Shown: one piece after another, positions 25,856 to 36,738 of the stretch | How positions within the stretch are numbered: position 1 is the stretch's first letter | Layout: each line of letters starts with the position of its first letter | Origin: Diphasiastrum complanatum | Taxonomy: Eukaryota > Streptophyta > Lycopodiopsida > Lycopodiales > Lycopodiaceae | Length of the DNA: 64,000 bases | Direction of reading: 5' to 3' | Assembly (NCBI GenBank): GCA_029204225.1 | Contig: MU831825.1 | Coordinates: 38,778-102,777, forward strand | The notes under the pieces: generated by a model | Told to the model about the DNA's origin: nothing | Database searches by the model: none | What the model saw: the letters and a program-made list of their open reading frames with translations, nothing else | Made by a program: the position numbers and the translations under genes

Positions 25856-26239
25856 TCAATTTTTTTCCTCGACACTAATAAATGATTCACTATCAGTGCG
25901 TTCTTCCACATCATGATGCCCATAGACGTTATTTATCAAGTTGTTCATGATTTCAACTTCATCTTGAATGCAAAAATCATTTTCAGCACTTGATCTTGAT
26001 TCTGAAGAAAAAGAAGAAGAAGAAGAAGATCGAGGCTGATTTGCTTTGGCACGTTGTTGTTCATCTATTTTCATCATGGCTCTCAATCCCATACGCTCAC
26101 GACGTGATAATTGATTTATGTGTGGCCCATCGTATGCCAATCTTGTTTTGGATATGGAGTGATTGTTGTCATCGTCACTATAGCTAGATGACGATTCATA
26201 GTCCTTCAAACATGGGAAACAAATTAACATATTCATCAA
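25856..26239 (-). CDS. Ser/acidic-rich ORF, possible CACTA N-terminal region
   Basis: 128-codon frame with a serine run (SSSSSSFSSESRSS), an acidic tail and RRERMGLRAMMKIDEQQ. It is upstream of tnp2 on the same strand and may be a first exon of that transposon or of the sequence it captured. The family is not recognised; low complexity makes the call weak. Confidence 0.3.
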   Translation of the reverse strand: MMNMLICFPCLKDYESSSSYSDDDNNHSISKTRLAYDGPHINQLSRRERMGLRAMMKIDEQQRAKANQPRSSSSSSFSSESRSSAENDFCIQDEVEIMNNLINNVYGHHDVEERTDSESFISVEEKN

Positions 26240-26945
26240 TTAACATATAAAATTGTCATTCATGAAAATTAAAACTAAAATTAAGACATGCAAATCAAAC
26301 ACCATATTTTAAATCAAGGCATGCAATATGAAATAAAAAGAAAACAATTAATTCACAATCAACATAACTTGCTCTCACTAAATAGATAAAATGTATTTTG
26401 ATATTCACAAGGTACATGCTTGAGTTTGGCTCAAAACCTTTTGTACACATCTTGGAAGAGGGCGATTGAAGCTATATTTGATGAATTTGAGATAATAATA
26501 CACTTTGCCACAATATTGTTCGACTATTCATTGATCTTTGCAAACACACAAAGTGTATAATATTGCAATTTTTATATCAGAAATTAGCTTAACAAGCTAC
26601 CACATGGCTCTCAATTGTAAGGTACTTAGCATCTTCTCAAATGCATACTAAGCTCACGCTTATATTTTTACCCATTAATATCATATTGAAATTAATGTCA
26701 AATTTTGATTATAGAATTTTCTCAATATAGAAACACATCATAATGTCCATAAATACATAAGATAGCATGTAATATTCAACTGATAATAACTTCAATTCGT
26801 CAGAGCATAATAATTTGACATAATGATCTTATTATAAGTATACACTTATTCAAAATCTATAAAAAAAATCTTATTTGCTTTTAAATTAATCATAAAGTTG
26901 TTGTTTATTAGCATATTATTCATAATAGTTACAAAAAAAAATTTA
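26240..26945. other. No gene seen
   Basis: AT-rich spacer; no domain, RNA gene or clear repeat. Confidence 0.4.
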
Positions 26946-26957
26946 CAACAAACTAAT

Positions 26958-27415
26958 TTTGCCATGCGTGGAACTGCCACACGTGGCAAATTTCCAAAGC
27001 AAAATTTCTTTAAGTATTGTGTTTTGATATTGCAATGCGTGGCAAATTTTTTGACAAATTTTGCTTAGTGTGGCAATAAAAAAAGCCATCGCTCTGGAAT
27101 TTTCTCTGGAGATTTGCCACACGTGGCAAATCCCAAAAGAATCATGTCAGATAACAATTGGTTAAATAACAACTGTACGTGGCACTTCCACGCGTGGCTG
27201 TGCCACGCCAACATATTTTGGCGCTCATATTTTAAGTTTTGAGTTTAAAAAAATTTGCATGGCATTGCCACGTGTCGGACCCCACCTCCAGCCTGGATTT
27301 CACCGGCAGGGTCCTCAAAAAAGTTTTGGCATGGATGTGCCATGCGTGGCAGTGCCACGCATAAGAAAAATGTCAAAATTTCGGCTAAGTATTGGGTTCA
27401 CGTGGCAGCATTGCA
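26958..27415. repeat. Palindrome cluster III with CACGTGGC cores
   Basis: Non-coding block carrying many copies of a palindromic word related to TGCCACGTGGCA. Exact TGCCACACGTGGCA occurs at 26975-26988 and 27115-27128; variants lie at about 26961, 27033, 27176, 27189-27210, 27268, 27338-27361 and 27399. CACGTGGC and ACGTGTC resemble plant G-box/ABRE cores bound by bZIP and bHLH factors. Whether they act as such here is unknown. The block abuts Copia C on its right. Confidence 0.75.
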
Positions 27416-27434
27416 TGGCAAAACACACATATGT

Positions 27435-28554
27435 GTAGTTGTGTATCTCCTACCCAATCCGCATCTATGTATCCTTCAAGTACGTTGGTAGGTTGGCTGC
27501 CTCCATAATAGATGCTAAGATGTTTGGTTGCCTAGATGTACTTCATGACTTTTGTGAGTGCTTTCCAATGGGTTAGACCTGGACTTGATAGGAACTGGCT
27601 GAGTGAACTGATCGAATATGCAATGTCGGGTCGAGTGTAGATCATTGCATACATCAGTGAGCCGATGATGGAGTGAAACAAATATTGCTTCATTTCCTCT
27701 TTTTCTGCCTCAGTTTGAGGAGATTGTTCCTTTGACAGCTTCAGTCCAGGGTTGAGTGGAAATATACTAGGTTTGCAGTTGGGCATTCCATACTTTTCCA
27801 GCACATTGGTGAGGTATCTTTGCTGACTAATGAAAATCAGTCTGTTGGATTGAATTCAGAAAATTTCGATTCCAAGACAATAGTGGGATGGACCCATATT
27901 AATCATTTTGTACTCCTTGACCAGCATGCATTTTGTTTCCTTCATCAGATTCAGATTGTTATTGACTAATAGTGTATCATCTTCATAGAAATTGATGATG
28001 AAGAAGGAATTCGATACAGACTTGAAGTAGACATTCGAGTCTGTTGAGTTTGAAATAAAAGCATTCTCAATAAGAAATACATTTATTTTCTGGAACCAAG
28101 CTCTGGGTGACTATTTCATCCCATAGAGTGTCTTGTGAATGTTGCACACAAGGTGTTCCTTACTCCTCAACTCGTATCTTTCGAGCTGTGACATTAAAAT
28201 TTTCTCTTCAATGCTCCCGTTGAGGAAAGTGGTCTGGACATCCATTTGATGGACTTTGAGATCTACTGCGGCTGCAAATGAGAGTAACAAACGAATCGAA
28301 GCATGTTTGATGACTGGGCTGAAGGTCTCGGAATAATCTAGGTCTGAAATTTGGGAATAGCTTTTGGCGACTAGCCTGGCTTTGTATCGATTCAGCCTTC
28401 CTTCGTCATCATACTTCGCCTTGAATATCCATTTACATGGAATCAGATTTCTTCCCTTTGGCAGCTCAGTGACTATCCACGTTTGATTCTCTATCAGAGA
28501 ATCAAATTCAGTGTCCATCACTGCTTTCCATTGATCAGCATCAGGTGCAGACAT
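27435..28554 (-). pseudogene. Copia C reverse transcriptase and RNase H start
   Basis: 28554-28111 is open: QWKAVMDTEFDSLIENQTW, CKWIFKAKYDDEG, YKARLVAKSYSQ, HQMDVQTTFLNGSIEEKI and LYGMK, the first two-thirds of Copia RT. The YVDD region (about 27950-28010) is degraded (INNFYEDDTLLV-like text on the minus strand). 27804-27532 gives KYGMPNCKPS, YSIIGSLMYA-like text and TRPDIAYSISSLSQFLSSP, followed by an RNase H start (EGYIDADWVGD) near 27460. Frame breaks at several points rule out function. Confidence 0.8.
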
Positions 28555-28669
28555 CGCCTCCGAGTTTGTATTTCATTCCTGCACTAAGTAGCAGGCTGCA
28601 TCGTCCATAAATCTGCATCTTGTTTGATTCCATCTTCTTGGTTGAATCTTGACCCCCCGCTGTTCGGGC

Positions 28670-29520
28670 TCATTTTCTGAGTTTGAATCGATTCTCTAAT
28701 TTTCGATCGTGAACTCTTTTCTTCTTGAGATCTTTAGGGATCTGAGCATAAGCAATGCAACCAAACACTCTAATATTATTGAGTGATGGTTTTGATCCTG
28801 TCCACACCTCATAAGGTGTCTTGCCATTCAGGGCTTTGGTGATGGATCGATTTTGTAGATAGGCGGCTGTTGAAACAACTTCTATCCAAAATTTCTTCGG
28901 AAGAGAGGCATGGGCCAACATTCTCTTGGTTGTATTCTGTTGGCCTTTGCAAAACTCCTCAAATTCGATGGAGATAAATTCTCTCCATCCATCTGTGCAT
29001 AGAGCTTTGATCTTCCTATGGATCTAAATTTTAGCAGATGCCTTGAACTGCATTGAGAACTTGAATGCCTCTGATTTTTTTGTCAGAAAATAGGTTGCAG
29101 TCCTTTGAGAGAAGTCATCGATGAAGGTTAGGAGGTATAGAGCTCTCTCTTTGGAAGCAGTATGTCGGGCCACAGATGTCGCTATGTACAAGATCTAGCA
29201 GGCCTTTAAAAGTATGAACTGAGTTAGAAATGAAAGGACTTCTAGCATGCTTGCTGATTATACAACTTTCACATGGAGAAGTTGGTTTGATGAGAGAAGG
29301 CAGATCTTGTACTAGTTTCTGAGTCGACATTTGTTGAATACTGTTGAAGTTCAAATGGCCTAATCTGAAATGCCAAAGCATATCAGATGATTCGGAAGTT
29401 GACATGTGAAGAGCTTGATTGTTGGAAGAATAACTGTGGCTAAGTTTGTAGAGATTTCCACTTCTTCTCCCGAAAGCTAAAACTTTCTGAAATTTGTCAT
29501 GGATGGTACAACCGTGTATC
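28670..29520 (-). pseudogene. Copia C integrase, decayed
   Basis: 29440-29180 gives LWHFRLGHLNFNS with the HHCC-type CESCIISK segment and LLDLVHSDICGP, including the first catalytic Asp. The core between about 29170 and 28930 is frameshifted. 28921-28670 encodes HASLPKKFWIEVVSTAAYL, TPYEVWTGSKPSLNNIRVFGC and IPKDLKKK, the region after the catalytic core. The same blocks are seen in A3 (47.98-48.2 kb), so C is a relative of family A. Confidence 0.75.
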
Positions 29521-30085
29521 GAATTCGACCCTCCAACCCTGACTGAAACCCTTTGCCACCAATCGGGCCTTGAATCTTTCAACATTCCCATCAGCTGTGT
29601 ACTTAACCTTGAACACCCATTTGCTTCCGATTGCCTTTCTCCCAGGAGGTAGGTCCACCATGTCCCATGCGTCATTTTTTTTTATTGACCTCAATTCCTC
29701 CTTCATGGCGCTTTGCCAATGCTCCCACTCTGGGCTCTCTTGTGCTTCAGGCAGGCTCTCAGGTTCTTTAATGACTTTGTTTCCAACAACTTCGTATCCC
29801 AAGAAGCTCATCTCATCGTATCTGTTGGGTGCTTTCTTTTCTCTTACTCACCTCCTTTCGTCTGTGTGGCAGCTCGATATCCACAGTAGGGTCGGGATCC
29901 TTAGCAATCACATGATTGTTGTCTTCATCACCATGCTCATGGTCTGCGACTTCCATTGTCCCATTGGAAGTTCCTTCACATCTGTCATCAACTATTATCG
30001 TTTCTGATTGTCGGCATGTTCCCTCCTCACTGTCTTCTTCGAGCAGCTCCAATTCTTCAAAAATCACATATCGTGACACTACCAC
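29520..30085 (-). pseudogene. Copia D linker and RT start
   Basis: 30085-29813 is the acidic linker (FEELELLEEDSEEGT, ELPHRRKEVSKR). 29811-29530 is the RT N-terminus: EWEHWQSAMKEELRSIKKNDAW, GSKWVFKVKYTADG and FKARLVAKGFSQ. It breaks at about 29520 into Copia C. The finger subdomain is present but the YVDD palm is absent. Confidence 0.8.
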
Positions 30086-30852
30086 CTTTCGCTTGCATGG
30101 GTCGTATAGCTTGTATCCTTGTGCATTGTCTGGCTACCCCACAAATATACACGGGTTCTCTCTCCTGTCCAACTTCTTTCTTGTTTCCTCACAGGGACAT
30201 GCATATTGGCCCTGCATCCAAAGATCCTCATGTGCTCCACTGACGGCTTCCGACCAGTCCACACTGTTTTTGGTGTGCTATCTTTTCTCAGCTTGTTTGG
30301 TATCCTATTGAGGATGTATGTTGTTGTGCTCACTGCTTCTGCCCACAGGAACTTGGGCAGTTGATTATCATGCAGCATGCATCTGGCCATGTTCAGCAAA
30401 CTCATGCTCTTCCGTTCCACCAACCCGTTTTGCTGTGGGGTGTAACTTATGGTAAACTCATGATGGATCCCCTTCTCTCTGCAGAAATCTCGGAATTTGT
30501 TTCTTGAATACTCTCCTCCGTTGTCTGAGCGAACCCGCTTCACAGTCAATCTTGTCTGATTTTCTGTCATGAATACAAATTCCTTGAACTTATCTATTGT
30601 CTGATCTTTGGTTCGTATGACATAGAGGAATGTCTTCTTGCTGTAATTATCTATAAATGTTAGGAAGTACCGAGAATGAGCCACGGATCCAATCTCCATT
30701 GGTCCACAGATGTCTGTGTGGACCAGTTCTAGCAATGAGCTGGTGGAGACTCCAGGCCATTTCTTAAATGGCTCTCTATGTTGTTTCCCCAGTATGCATC
30801 CTTGGCATGTGTAGGCTTCTCCATCACCATGATAGTCAAGTCCATGAACCAA
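30079..30852 (-). CDS. Copia D integrase
   Basis: A 257-codon frame holding the CxxC zinc segment (CQGCILGKQHR), then the catalytic core with all three acids in context: VHTDICGP, RSDNGGEY and NGLVERK. Downstream come LPKFLWAEAVSTTTYILNR and HMRIFGCRAN. The C-terminal part drifts out of consensus after KQERSWTGER, where a frame change probably occurred. This is the only Copia integrase in the window with the full DDE triad by eye. It lies in a defective element. Confidence 0.85.
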   Translation of the reverse strand: MVHGLDYHGDGEAYTCQGCILGKQHREPFKKWPGVSTSSLLELVHTDICGPMEIGSVAHSRYFLTFIDNYSKKTFLYVIRTKDQTIDKFKEFVFMTENQTRLTVKRVRSDNGGEYSRNKFRDFCREKGIHHEFTISYTPQQNGLVERKSMSLLNMARCMLHDNQLPKFLWAEAVSTTTYILNRIPNKLRKDSTPKTVWTGRKPSVEHMRIFGCRANMHVPVRKQERSWTGERTRVYLWGSQTMHKDTSYTTHASERW

Positions 30853-30855
30853 ATC

Positions 30856-31320
30856 CTACTTCCTCAACAAATTTAGCACGTCTGCACCTACATGACCCAG
30901 CCTTTTGTGCCACACAATGTCTTTCTTGGTCCTTGCCACAACTATATTTGCCTGATACAAATTTGCTGTTTCACACTGAAATCTGTAAAGTCCGTCCTCT
31001 ATGACTGCTGTAGCTAGATCCTCGCCATCCTTCGTTATGCAGCATTTGTCTCCTGAGAAACGCACCTCCAAACCCATCTGGGTCATCCTCCGTATGGACA
31101 ACAGATTTTTATTGAGATTTGGCACATACATAACATCCTTTAAGGTCCCTCCCCTGCCGCCTGGGAGTTTCATGTACACAGTGTCGATCCCTGGTGAGTA
31201 CAAGCTCATGCCATCTCCAATAATTACCTTTCTTGCTGGATGAATCACTTGGTAATTTGAAAAAACCCTCATGTCAAATGTCATGTGGCCAGATGCTTCT
31301 GAATCTAAGTACCAGTTACT
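30856..31320 (-). pseudogene. Copia D protease end and GAG-pre-integrase
   Basis: Text after the protease active site (SEASGHMTFDMRVFSN near 31300) leads to VIIGDGMSLYSPG, LKDVMYVPNLNKNLLSI and VWHKRLGHVGADVL, the conserved pre-integrase zinc segment. It is open from 31284 to 30856; a stop separates it from the integrase frame that follows. Confidence 0.8.
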
Positions 31321-31507
31321 GTCCTTGTCCTGTTTGGTCTATTGATCTATGCTCTCCATCCCACCTTGCTTCCAGGGCACGTTCTTGGGTGGTGTCATAT
31401 TTATCCTCGTCCCTTTGACTTCTGATTTCACAGCAGCTACCAAGGCTATGTCTTTCTCTTCTGATTCCGCCAAGTTTGCATGAGCTTCCACCTTCTTTTT
31501 CATGTCC

Positions 31508-32364
31508 TCAATCGTTCTTCTGCGTTCTTCTGCACTCCCTTGCTATGTGTCCACTAATATTGCAGTAATAATAAACAATGCCTTTTCTTCTTTCTTGGTA
31601 GTTGCCTTTTCCAGTCCGGCCCTGCACATTCGCAGCAGGTCCAGGCTCCAATTGATCTTGGCTGCTCCTTGCGTCCTTCCTTGGATGTTCCTGCGTGTGT
31701 GCAAAGTTCATGTGACTGAGCTTTCCGATCAAGGCGTGCTCCTCAGTCGGTGTCAGGCTTCTTCTGCGCTCATCTTCCTGTAGTAGCCTTTGTGTCACGA
31801 ATCCTAGCTCAAGTTCGTCGACCTTGCATCCTTCAAGCACCATGATGAGCGGGTCGTACGAGGCCGGGAGGCTTCCTAGAATTGTAAAAATGAGGTGGGT
31901 CTTCTCAACAGGCGCGCCTGCAGCCTCTAGCTGCCTTGCTAATCCTTTCATTTTGTCCAGTGCGTGCTCAGAGATTCCCCTTCAGCCATCCTCGCAGTGG
32001 CTTGTTTCCTCCTCAGCAGCAAAACGTTCGCGACACTCTTTCCTTCGTAGATTGACGCTAGAGTATCCCACACTTTCTTAGCATTCTTTGCATCATGTGC
32101 CTATACTGCAGGCGTCTCTCCAAGTGTTATGCAAATCGTCACGAGCGCCTTGTATTCCCTGGCCATGAATGCTTTCTTTGCCGCTTCGTTCATCTGCACT
32201 CCTTCGCTGTTAACAGCAGGCGCCTGTTCTGTTCCTTCGACGATTTCCCAAAGCGATTTCTCCATCAGAATCATCTTCATTCTCCATCGCCATAGCGGGT
32301 ATCCATCACTGCCCTCCAACTTTTCTATGTTCCTTGCTTCAGTAGTGTGTGCTTCCATCGCCAT
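31508..32364 (-). pseudogene. Copia D gag
   Basis: The first piece (32364-32101) opens with IEKLEGSDGYPLWRWRMKMILMEK and W..VEGTEQAP, the typical gag start. The second (31951-31508) has THLIFTILGSLPASYDPLIM and QRLLQEDERRR, followed by a zinc knuckle read as YYYCNISGHIAREC, in which the first Cys of CCHC is Tyr. The frame breaks between the two pieces. Gag would normally package the RNA. Confidence 0.8.
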
Positions 32365-32394
32365 CTCCTCAAATCCTCCTTCGTGATCGCGTCA

Positions 32395-32730
32395 TACTGG
32401 TCGTGATAGATAATAATGGATGATCAAGCGATTACGTGGGCTCGTAACCTTTGAAGCTTAGACAATTCTATCACGTCAGTAATCACAGCTCTAAAGATAT
32501 CCAATCAATAAAACAATAAAGCAGATCACACAGTCAATGATCAATCACTTGTACAAGAGCAGAATGATCACAAAACAAGGTGTCGGGTTACTCATCGATC
32601 ACCATTATATATATAAAAAACGCTGTACATCAAGATCCTACTTTTGAGCCACGTCATAGGGCGACATCAAGAAATGCTTAAACTATTCGTTCAGCTAACT
32701 AGGACTATGGAATGTCCGTTAATTCTAACA
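32395..32730 (-). repeat. Probable Copia D 5' LTR
   Basis: The sequence between gag and 32730 ends in TTCTAACA on the plus strand, the complement of a TGTTAGAA LTR start. It contains ATTATATATATAAA near 32610, a possible promoter TATA region. No partner LTR lies in the window. Confidence 0.5.
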
Positions 32731-32825
32731 GTTAAACCAACAATTGGCAGGTTGGCACTATCACTTATTGTGTTTTGTTGTTTGTGAGAGATGTGCAGCT
32801 GTTCACCAAGATTTAATATAATAAC

Positions 32826-35601
32826 ATGTGGCAGATCGAGATGGGTGAAAGTCTTATTGGTGACAAAGTCACAGGTAAGTAAGTCACTATATTCGTGAAC
32901 ACAAATGTGATCTGCATCGTCGTGCAGGAAAATAGAGAATCCTATTTTACTTCATTGTGTATTCTTAAGGTTTTAAAATGTTGCTGCATGTAACTGGTGG
33001 CTTACACGTGCCAGGACTTCGTACTGGAGGATGTGCTGCAATTTTAGATTCCGGGATCTCTTATTTTTCCGGTCCATCAGTACTACACATGCATATTTAA
33101 GGACTTCCATAGTTCGTTCTTTTCTTTTTTGCCCATTTTTGTCGTGTGCCACAAAGAGGAGGACTGGGATTGAATTCTTTGTAATATTGTAGCTTATGTA
33201 TTGGAATGATCTTCGAGAGTCACAAAGCTAGAGCTTATTATTGGTGGGACTTAATTCATAAATTTGACGGTCTTGTTTTTGGAATACCAAGAAAATGCCA
33301 CTGGTAGCAGCACTGTTTAGATAATCAATTGATACCTTTCTTAGTAACATGTGAAGGTATTGCTACATTATTAAATTATTTTGCTGAAAAGGGGACTCAG
33401 AGCTACACCATCATGAAATCACGTTTGTAGAACAGACTCAGACAATTGGTGCCCCTACAGTTGTCATTTAAAGAGTTTTGATAATGCCATTTGTAGCAGC
33501 AAGTAATAGATTGCATTGTTGCTTTTACTTGTACCATCTAAAGCTGTTGCTCGACAATTTATGGTTAAAGTCACGTTTGCAATACTAATGGTGGTTGTGT
33601 GTTTGTTCCCATCTACTAGAAAGTAATTGCAGAAATCAATAAGGCTATTGGAGCCGGGTTAGTTGCAAGTGAGCAGTTTAAGGTTGTAGTAGCCCACTAT
33701 GGCAACCGGATTGCTGAACTTATTCTATCACAGGTGGGGATTCAATTTCATAATGTCGATACTCTGTTGCTTTGGTTCTTTAAAAAATAGTAAAAAAGAC
33801 TTGTTATTTGATGATTAGAAATTGATAGTTCAATTAAACTATCATAACTTGCTGCTTGAATTGCATGTTTTTAGGTCCCTCATGATAAAGTGTGCTCTCA
33901 CGTCGTGGTCTGTAATTCCAACAGGTTAATACACTTTGCTCAATGTTGGAATTTTAATATTTTATTATGTTTCAATGATTGGCAAATTTGAGGCTAAGTG
34001 GCAGTAACTGTGTACATATTACAGTTGATGATGTTCTTACTTCAACATGAATGCCCTGGCAGTGCCAGAATTGCTAGTGTGTTGGACAGAGAACATGTCC
34101 TCATGGGGGATGAAGGGGATGACACGCTTTGCAACGTTTGTGAGATGGTTGCCAACTAGGTGCATAACCAACTTAGACAAAATCAAAGCAAATCTCAAAT
34201 CATTTCTTATCTTGACAGATTTGACAATGTTCACAATTCATGTTCTAGTGATTAATTGGGCCTCCTGTAGAACTACAGTCAAATTAAGTGCCTTTTCTCC
34301 TGGCATTCAATAGATTGCCATATTTTATGTACAATATTTGATTTGGTATCAAGTACATTGTAACTGTATAGTTTTTGAGGTACATGTTTGTGACATGAGC
34401 TTTATGGAGTACAATCAATTTAGGAATGTTACTCTTTGTTCTAGGCATATCTCTAGAATTTGTCATTTTTTTATTTAATCGACACTGACATTGTTGGTAT
34501 ATTGTGTGACATGTTTAGCTATTAGAGGTCATATTTCATTTGGATTCCATGGCTTGACATATAAGAAAATAGAAAATATGTAGCTAGATACGTTTTCTAC
34601 TGAGTCAGTGCAAATGTTGGATGTTTCAGTATCTAAGGTTAGAGCAATATGAAATACTTGTTTTAGGCTTACAGATGTGTACGAAGCATCAATGAAATAG
34701 CACATGAAGAATTCTTTAGAAGTTCTAAGAGTTTTTTATTTGTGTTAATTTTTCAAATTGCCATCGTGCGTGCTACAATCACTTAGGCAGGTGGAAAACA
34801 CTTTTGCATTGTAAATAATATGCATTTGATATGAAAGATATAATTTTTATCTCAATCCTTTTTTTTGTTTTATTTTTTATGTGGTTGCTTGCAAATAAAT
34901 TTGAACAATGTAGTTATAGTTACAACAACCTTAGTTTGCCTCATAAGCACTTTTTCTTTTTCTTTTAATGTATATGCTTGCTTTTACTTCAAGCTCATTC
35001 ATTTTTTCTTTCTCTTAATATCAGATTACTCCCGTAGTAGAATTCGGCCATAGGATCAGGTTAGGAACATAAAATCTTGGTCCTTTTGCTTTAAGTGGTA
35101 GCATAATGGGCTGTCCGATGAGGTTAGGAGCACAAGAAAATATGGTTAAGAATCCTTTACATGATTCACTTGTCAGGAATCCAACCAATAGGATATCAAT
35201 TTTAAACAATATTGCGTATTCCTTACAGCCACAAGGAAAAAGTATTGGTAAAAGTACATTTTTGACTGGTTTGAGTTTTGGGTTTCTCGGTTACATCCAT
35301 TCTGTAATTTGCTAGAATATAACGAAATTTCAAATGTACAATAGTTAGTGGGTTAGTTTGTTTTTCGATCCTCCAGATATGTGGCTATTATGATGCCCTG
35401 CTTTGTTGAGCTCATGTTTTTCTTCCTCGAGTTCTTTGTGATGAATTTGCAAACTCATTATTGCGGTTTCTCATGATGCTGCTTCGTGAGCAAGCACCAC
35501 ATCCACACGGAGAATTTACTATTAATTGTGAAGCAATCCCTCACATGCCAAATGTGTCCTTAACTATAGCAAATCATATTTTTGTACTCAATCCAGAACA
35601 G
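32826..35601 (+). pseudogene. Plant aspartic proteinase (phytepsin-like) pseudogene, C-terminal half
   Basis: Exon-like blocks in the right order for a plant A1 aspartic proteinase: WQIEMGESLIGDKVTG ending at a perfect CAG/GTAAGT donor (about 32826-32873); GGCAAILDSGISYFSGPS (33010-33080), the second active-site loop with the usual DSGTS changed to DSGIS; AEINKAIGAGLVASEQFKVVVAHYGNRIAELILSQ (33622-33735) and VPHDKVCSHVVVC (33872-33925), then CPGSARIASVLDREH and CNVCEMVAN followed by a TAG stop at 34157-34159, then HNQLRQNQSK, which form the saposin-like plant-specific insert with one Cys (ECK to QFK) lost; PHGEFTINCEAIPHMPNVSLTIANHIFVLNPEQ (to 35601, CAG/GTTTGG donor). The N-terminal half and the last exon were not found. 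Active-site change, stop and lost Cys mark it as dead. Confidence 0.85.
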
Positions 35602-35922
35602 GTTTGGTTTCGTTGCTTTTGCTCTTGGTTGTTTGTAATTGGTGTACAAGTGGAGACATGTTTATATCAATGTCCCTGAGAAGTTGGGGAATGTAGAAAC
35701 TTCTACTTGATGCACGAGGATTAGTATTGAATGGAGAGAAAGCGAGAGAATGTCAGTAGTGATGGAGAAAACGCGTTTCTTGCGTTATCATTGGGCCACG
35801 TGTGCCCTAAGTCTTCAATGACAGGCAGTTGAAGGGCGCAGTTGAAGGGTGACGGGCAGTTTTTTGGAACTTTCTAGAAAAGAGTAGAAAGAGAAAAATC
35901 TTGAAGTTTCGTAGAGAGAGAA

Positions 35923-35923
<1 letters not shown>
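35602..35923. other. No gene seen
   Basis: Sequence after the last aspartic proteinase block. The expected C-terminal exon (an ILGD..FG-type segment) was not recognised. Confidence 0.4.

Positions 35924-35924
<1 letters not shown>

Positions 35925-35968
<44 letters not shown>
35925..35968. repeat. (AT)n microsatellite
   Basis: Uninterrupted AT tract of 22 units. Confidence 0.97.
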
Positions 35969-35970
<2 letters not shown>

Positions 35971-36001
35971 GTGGAGAAAGAGAGCGCATAGGAGCCAATG
36001 T

Positions 36002-36004
<3 letters not shown>

Positions 36005-36092
<88 letters not shown>
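36005..36092. repeat. (GA)n microsatellite
   Basis: GA tract of about 41 units with one interruption near the end, followed by degenerate TTTAGGG-like words at 36106-36145. Confidence 0.97.
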
Positions 36093-36094
<2 letters not shown>

Positions 36095-36167
36095 TTTTTC
36101 AAAAAATTAGGGTTTTTTAGGGTTACACTTTTTTAGGGTTTTAGAATGAAAAATAGCGATAATGCGA

Positions 36168-36170
<3 letters not shown>

Positions 36171-36236
<66 letters not shown>
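36171..36236. repeat. (GA)n microsatellite
   Basis: Uninterrupted GA tract of 33 units, 80 bases after the preceding one. Confidence 0.97.
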
Positions 36237-36239
<3 letters not shown>

Positions 36240-36619
36240 ATATCTCATTGTCGTGGCTGCTCAGTACACTTTGAAGATCTCAAAATTTGGACGTACATTT
36301 TGTCTCAATGGCTTTGTTGAAATGGATATAGCACCACCATCAGAACCTCTTTGGTAATATTGCACATGGTTGTTTGTGGCACTTGTATACTAACTAGAGA
36401 GCAAGTATCTAGTAACAATGGGTTGACTTTGAGATGACTAATTTTTTTGTTTCGTAACATGACTATAGGAAATACTTTCATGGAAAAGAAAAGATCACCA
36501 AAATTCATACTTTGAAAATGCTTTCGAATTTTAGATGTGATCCTTTCCATATGTACTTTGAACCTCAAACCTTCGACCGAACCTAGTCAGTTCTAACTGC
36601 GAACCGATTTGAACCGGCC

Positions 36620-36656
36620 TCTATTGAAAGGTGTGCGCATAATCCAAAATCAGGCC

Positions 36657-36738
<82 letters not shown>

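Larger units (their letters stand above)
27435..29520 (-). mobile_element. Copia element C, decayed
   Basis: Minus-strand Copia copy lacking LTRs. In order from 29520: decayed GAG-pre-integrase (SSDMLWHFRLGHLNFNS, CESCIISKHAR), the integrase start (DLVHSDICGP), the integrase C-terminal region (28921-28670), linker, RT (28554-28111 and decayed 28110-27830) and the RNase H start (27804-27435). It is joined at 29520 to Copia D in the same orientation and at 27435 to palindrome cluster III. Confidence 0.8.
29520..32730 (-). mobile_element. Copia element D, 5' two-thirds
   Basis: Minus-strand Copia with a probable 5' LTR (about 32395-32730, outer end TGTTAGAATTAACGG on the minus strand), gag (32364-32100 and 31951-31508), protease remnant, GAG-pre-integrase (31284-30856), integrase (30852-30079), linker (30085-29813) and RT start (29811-29520). 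It then jumps to Copia C, so the RT catalytic core, RNase H and 3' LTR are missing. Its codon content is more GC-rich than neighbouring Copia copies. Confidence 0.8.

Noticed and set aside
29570-30364. Plus-strand ORFs at 29570-30007, 29916-30311 and 30119-30364
   Set aside because: They are antisense to the Copia D integrase and RT frames, which carry the real motifs.
36106-36145. Interstitial telomere repeat
   Set aside because: Only three irregular TTTAGGG-like words; not a tandem telomeric array.
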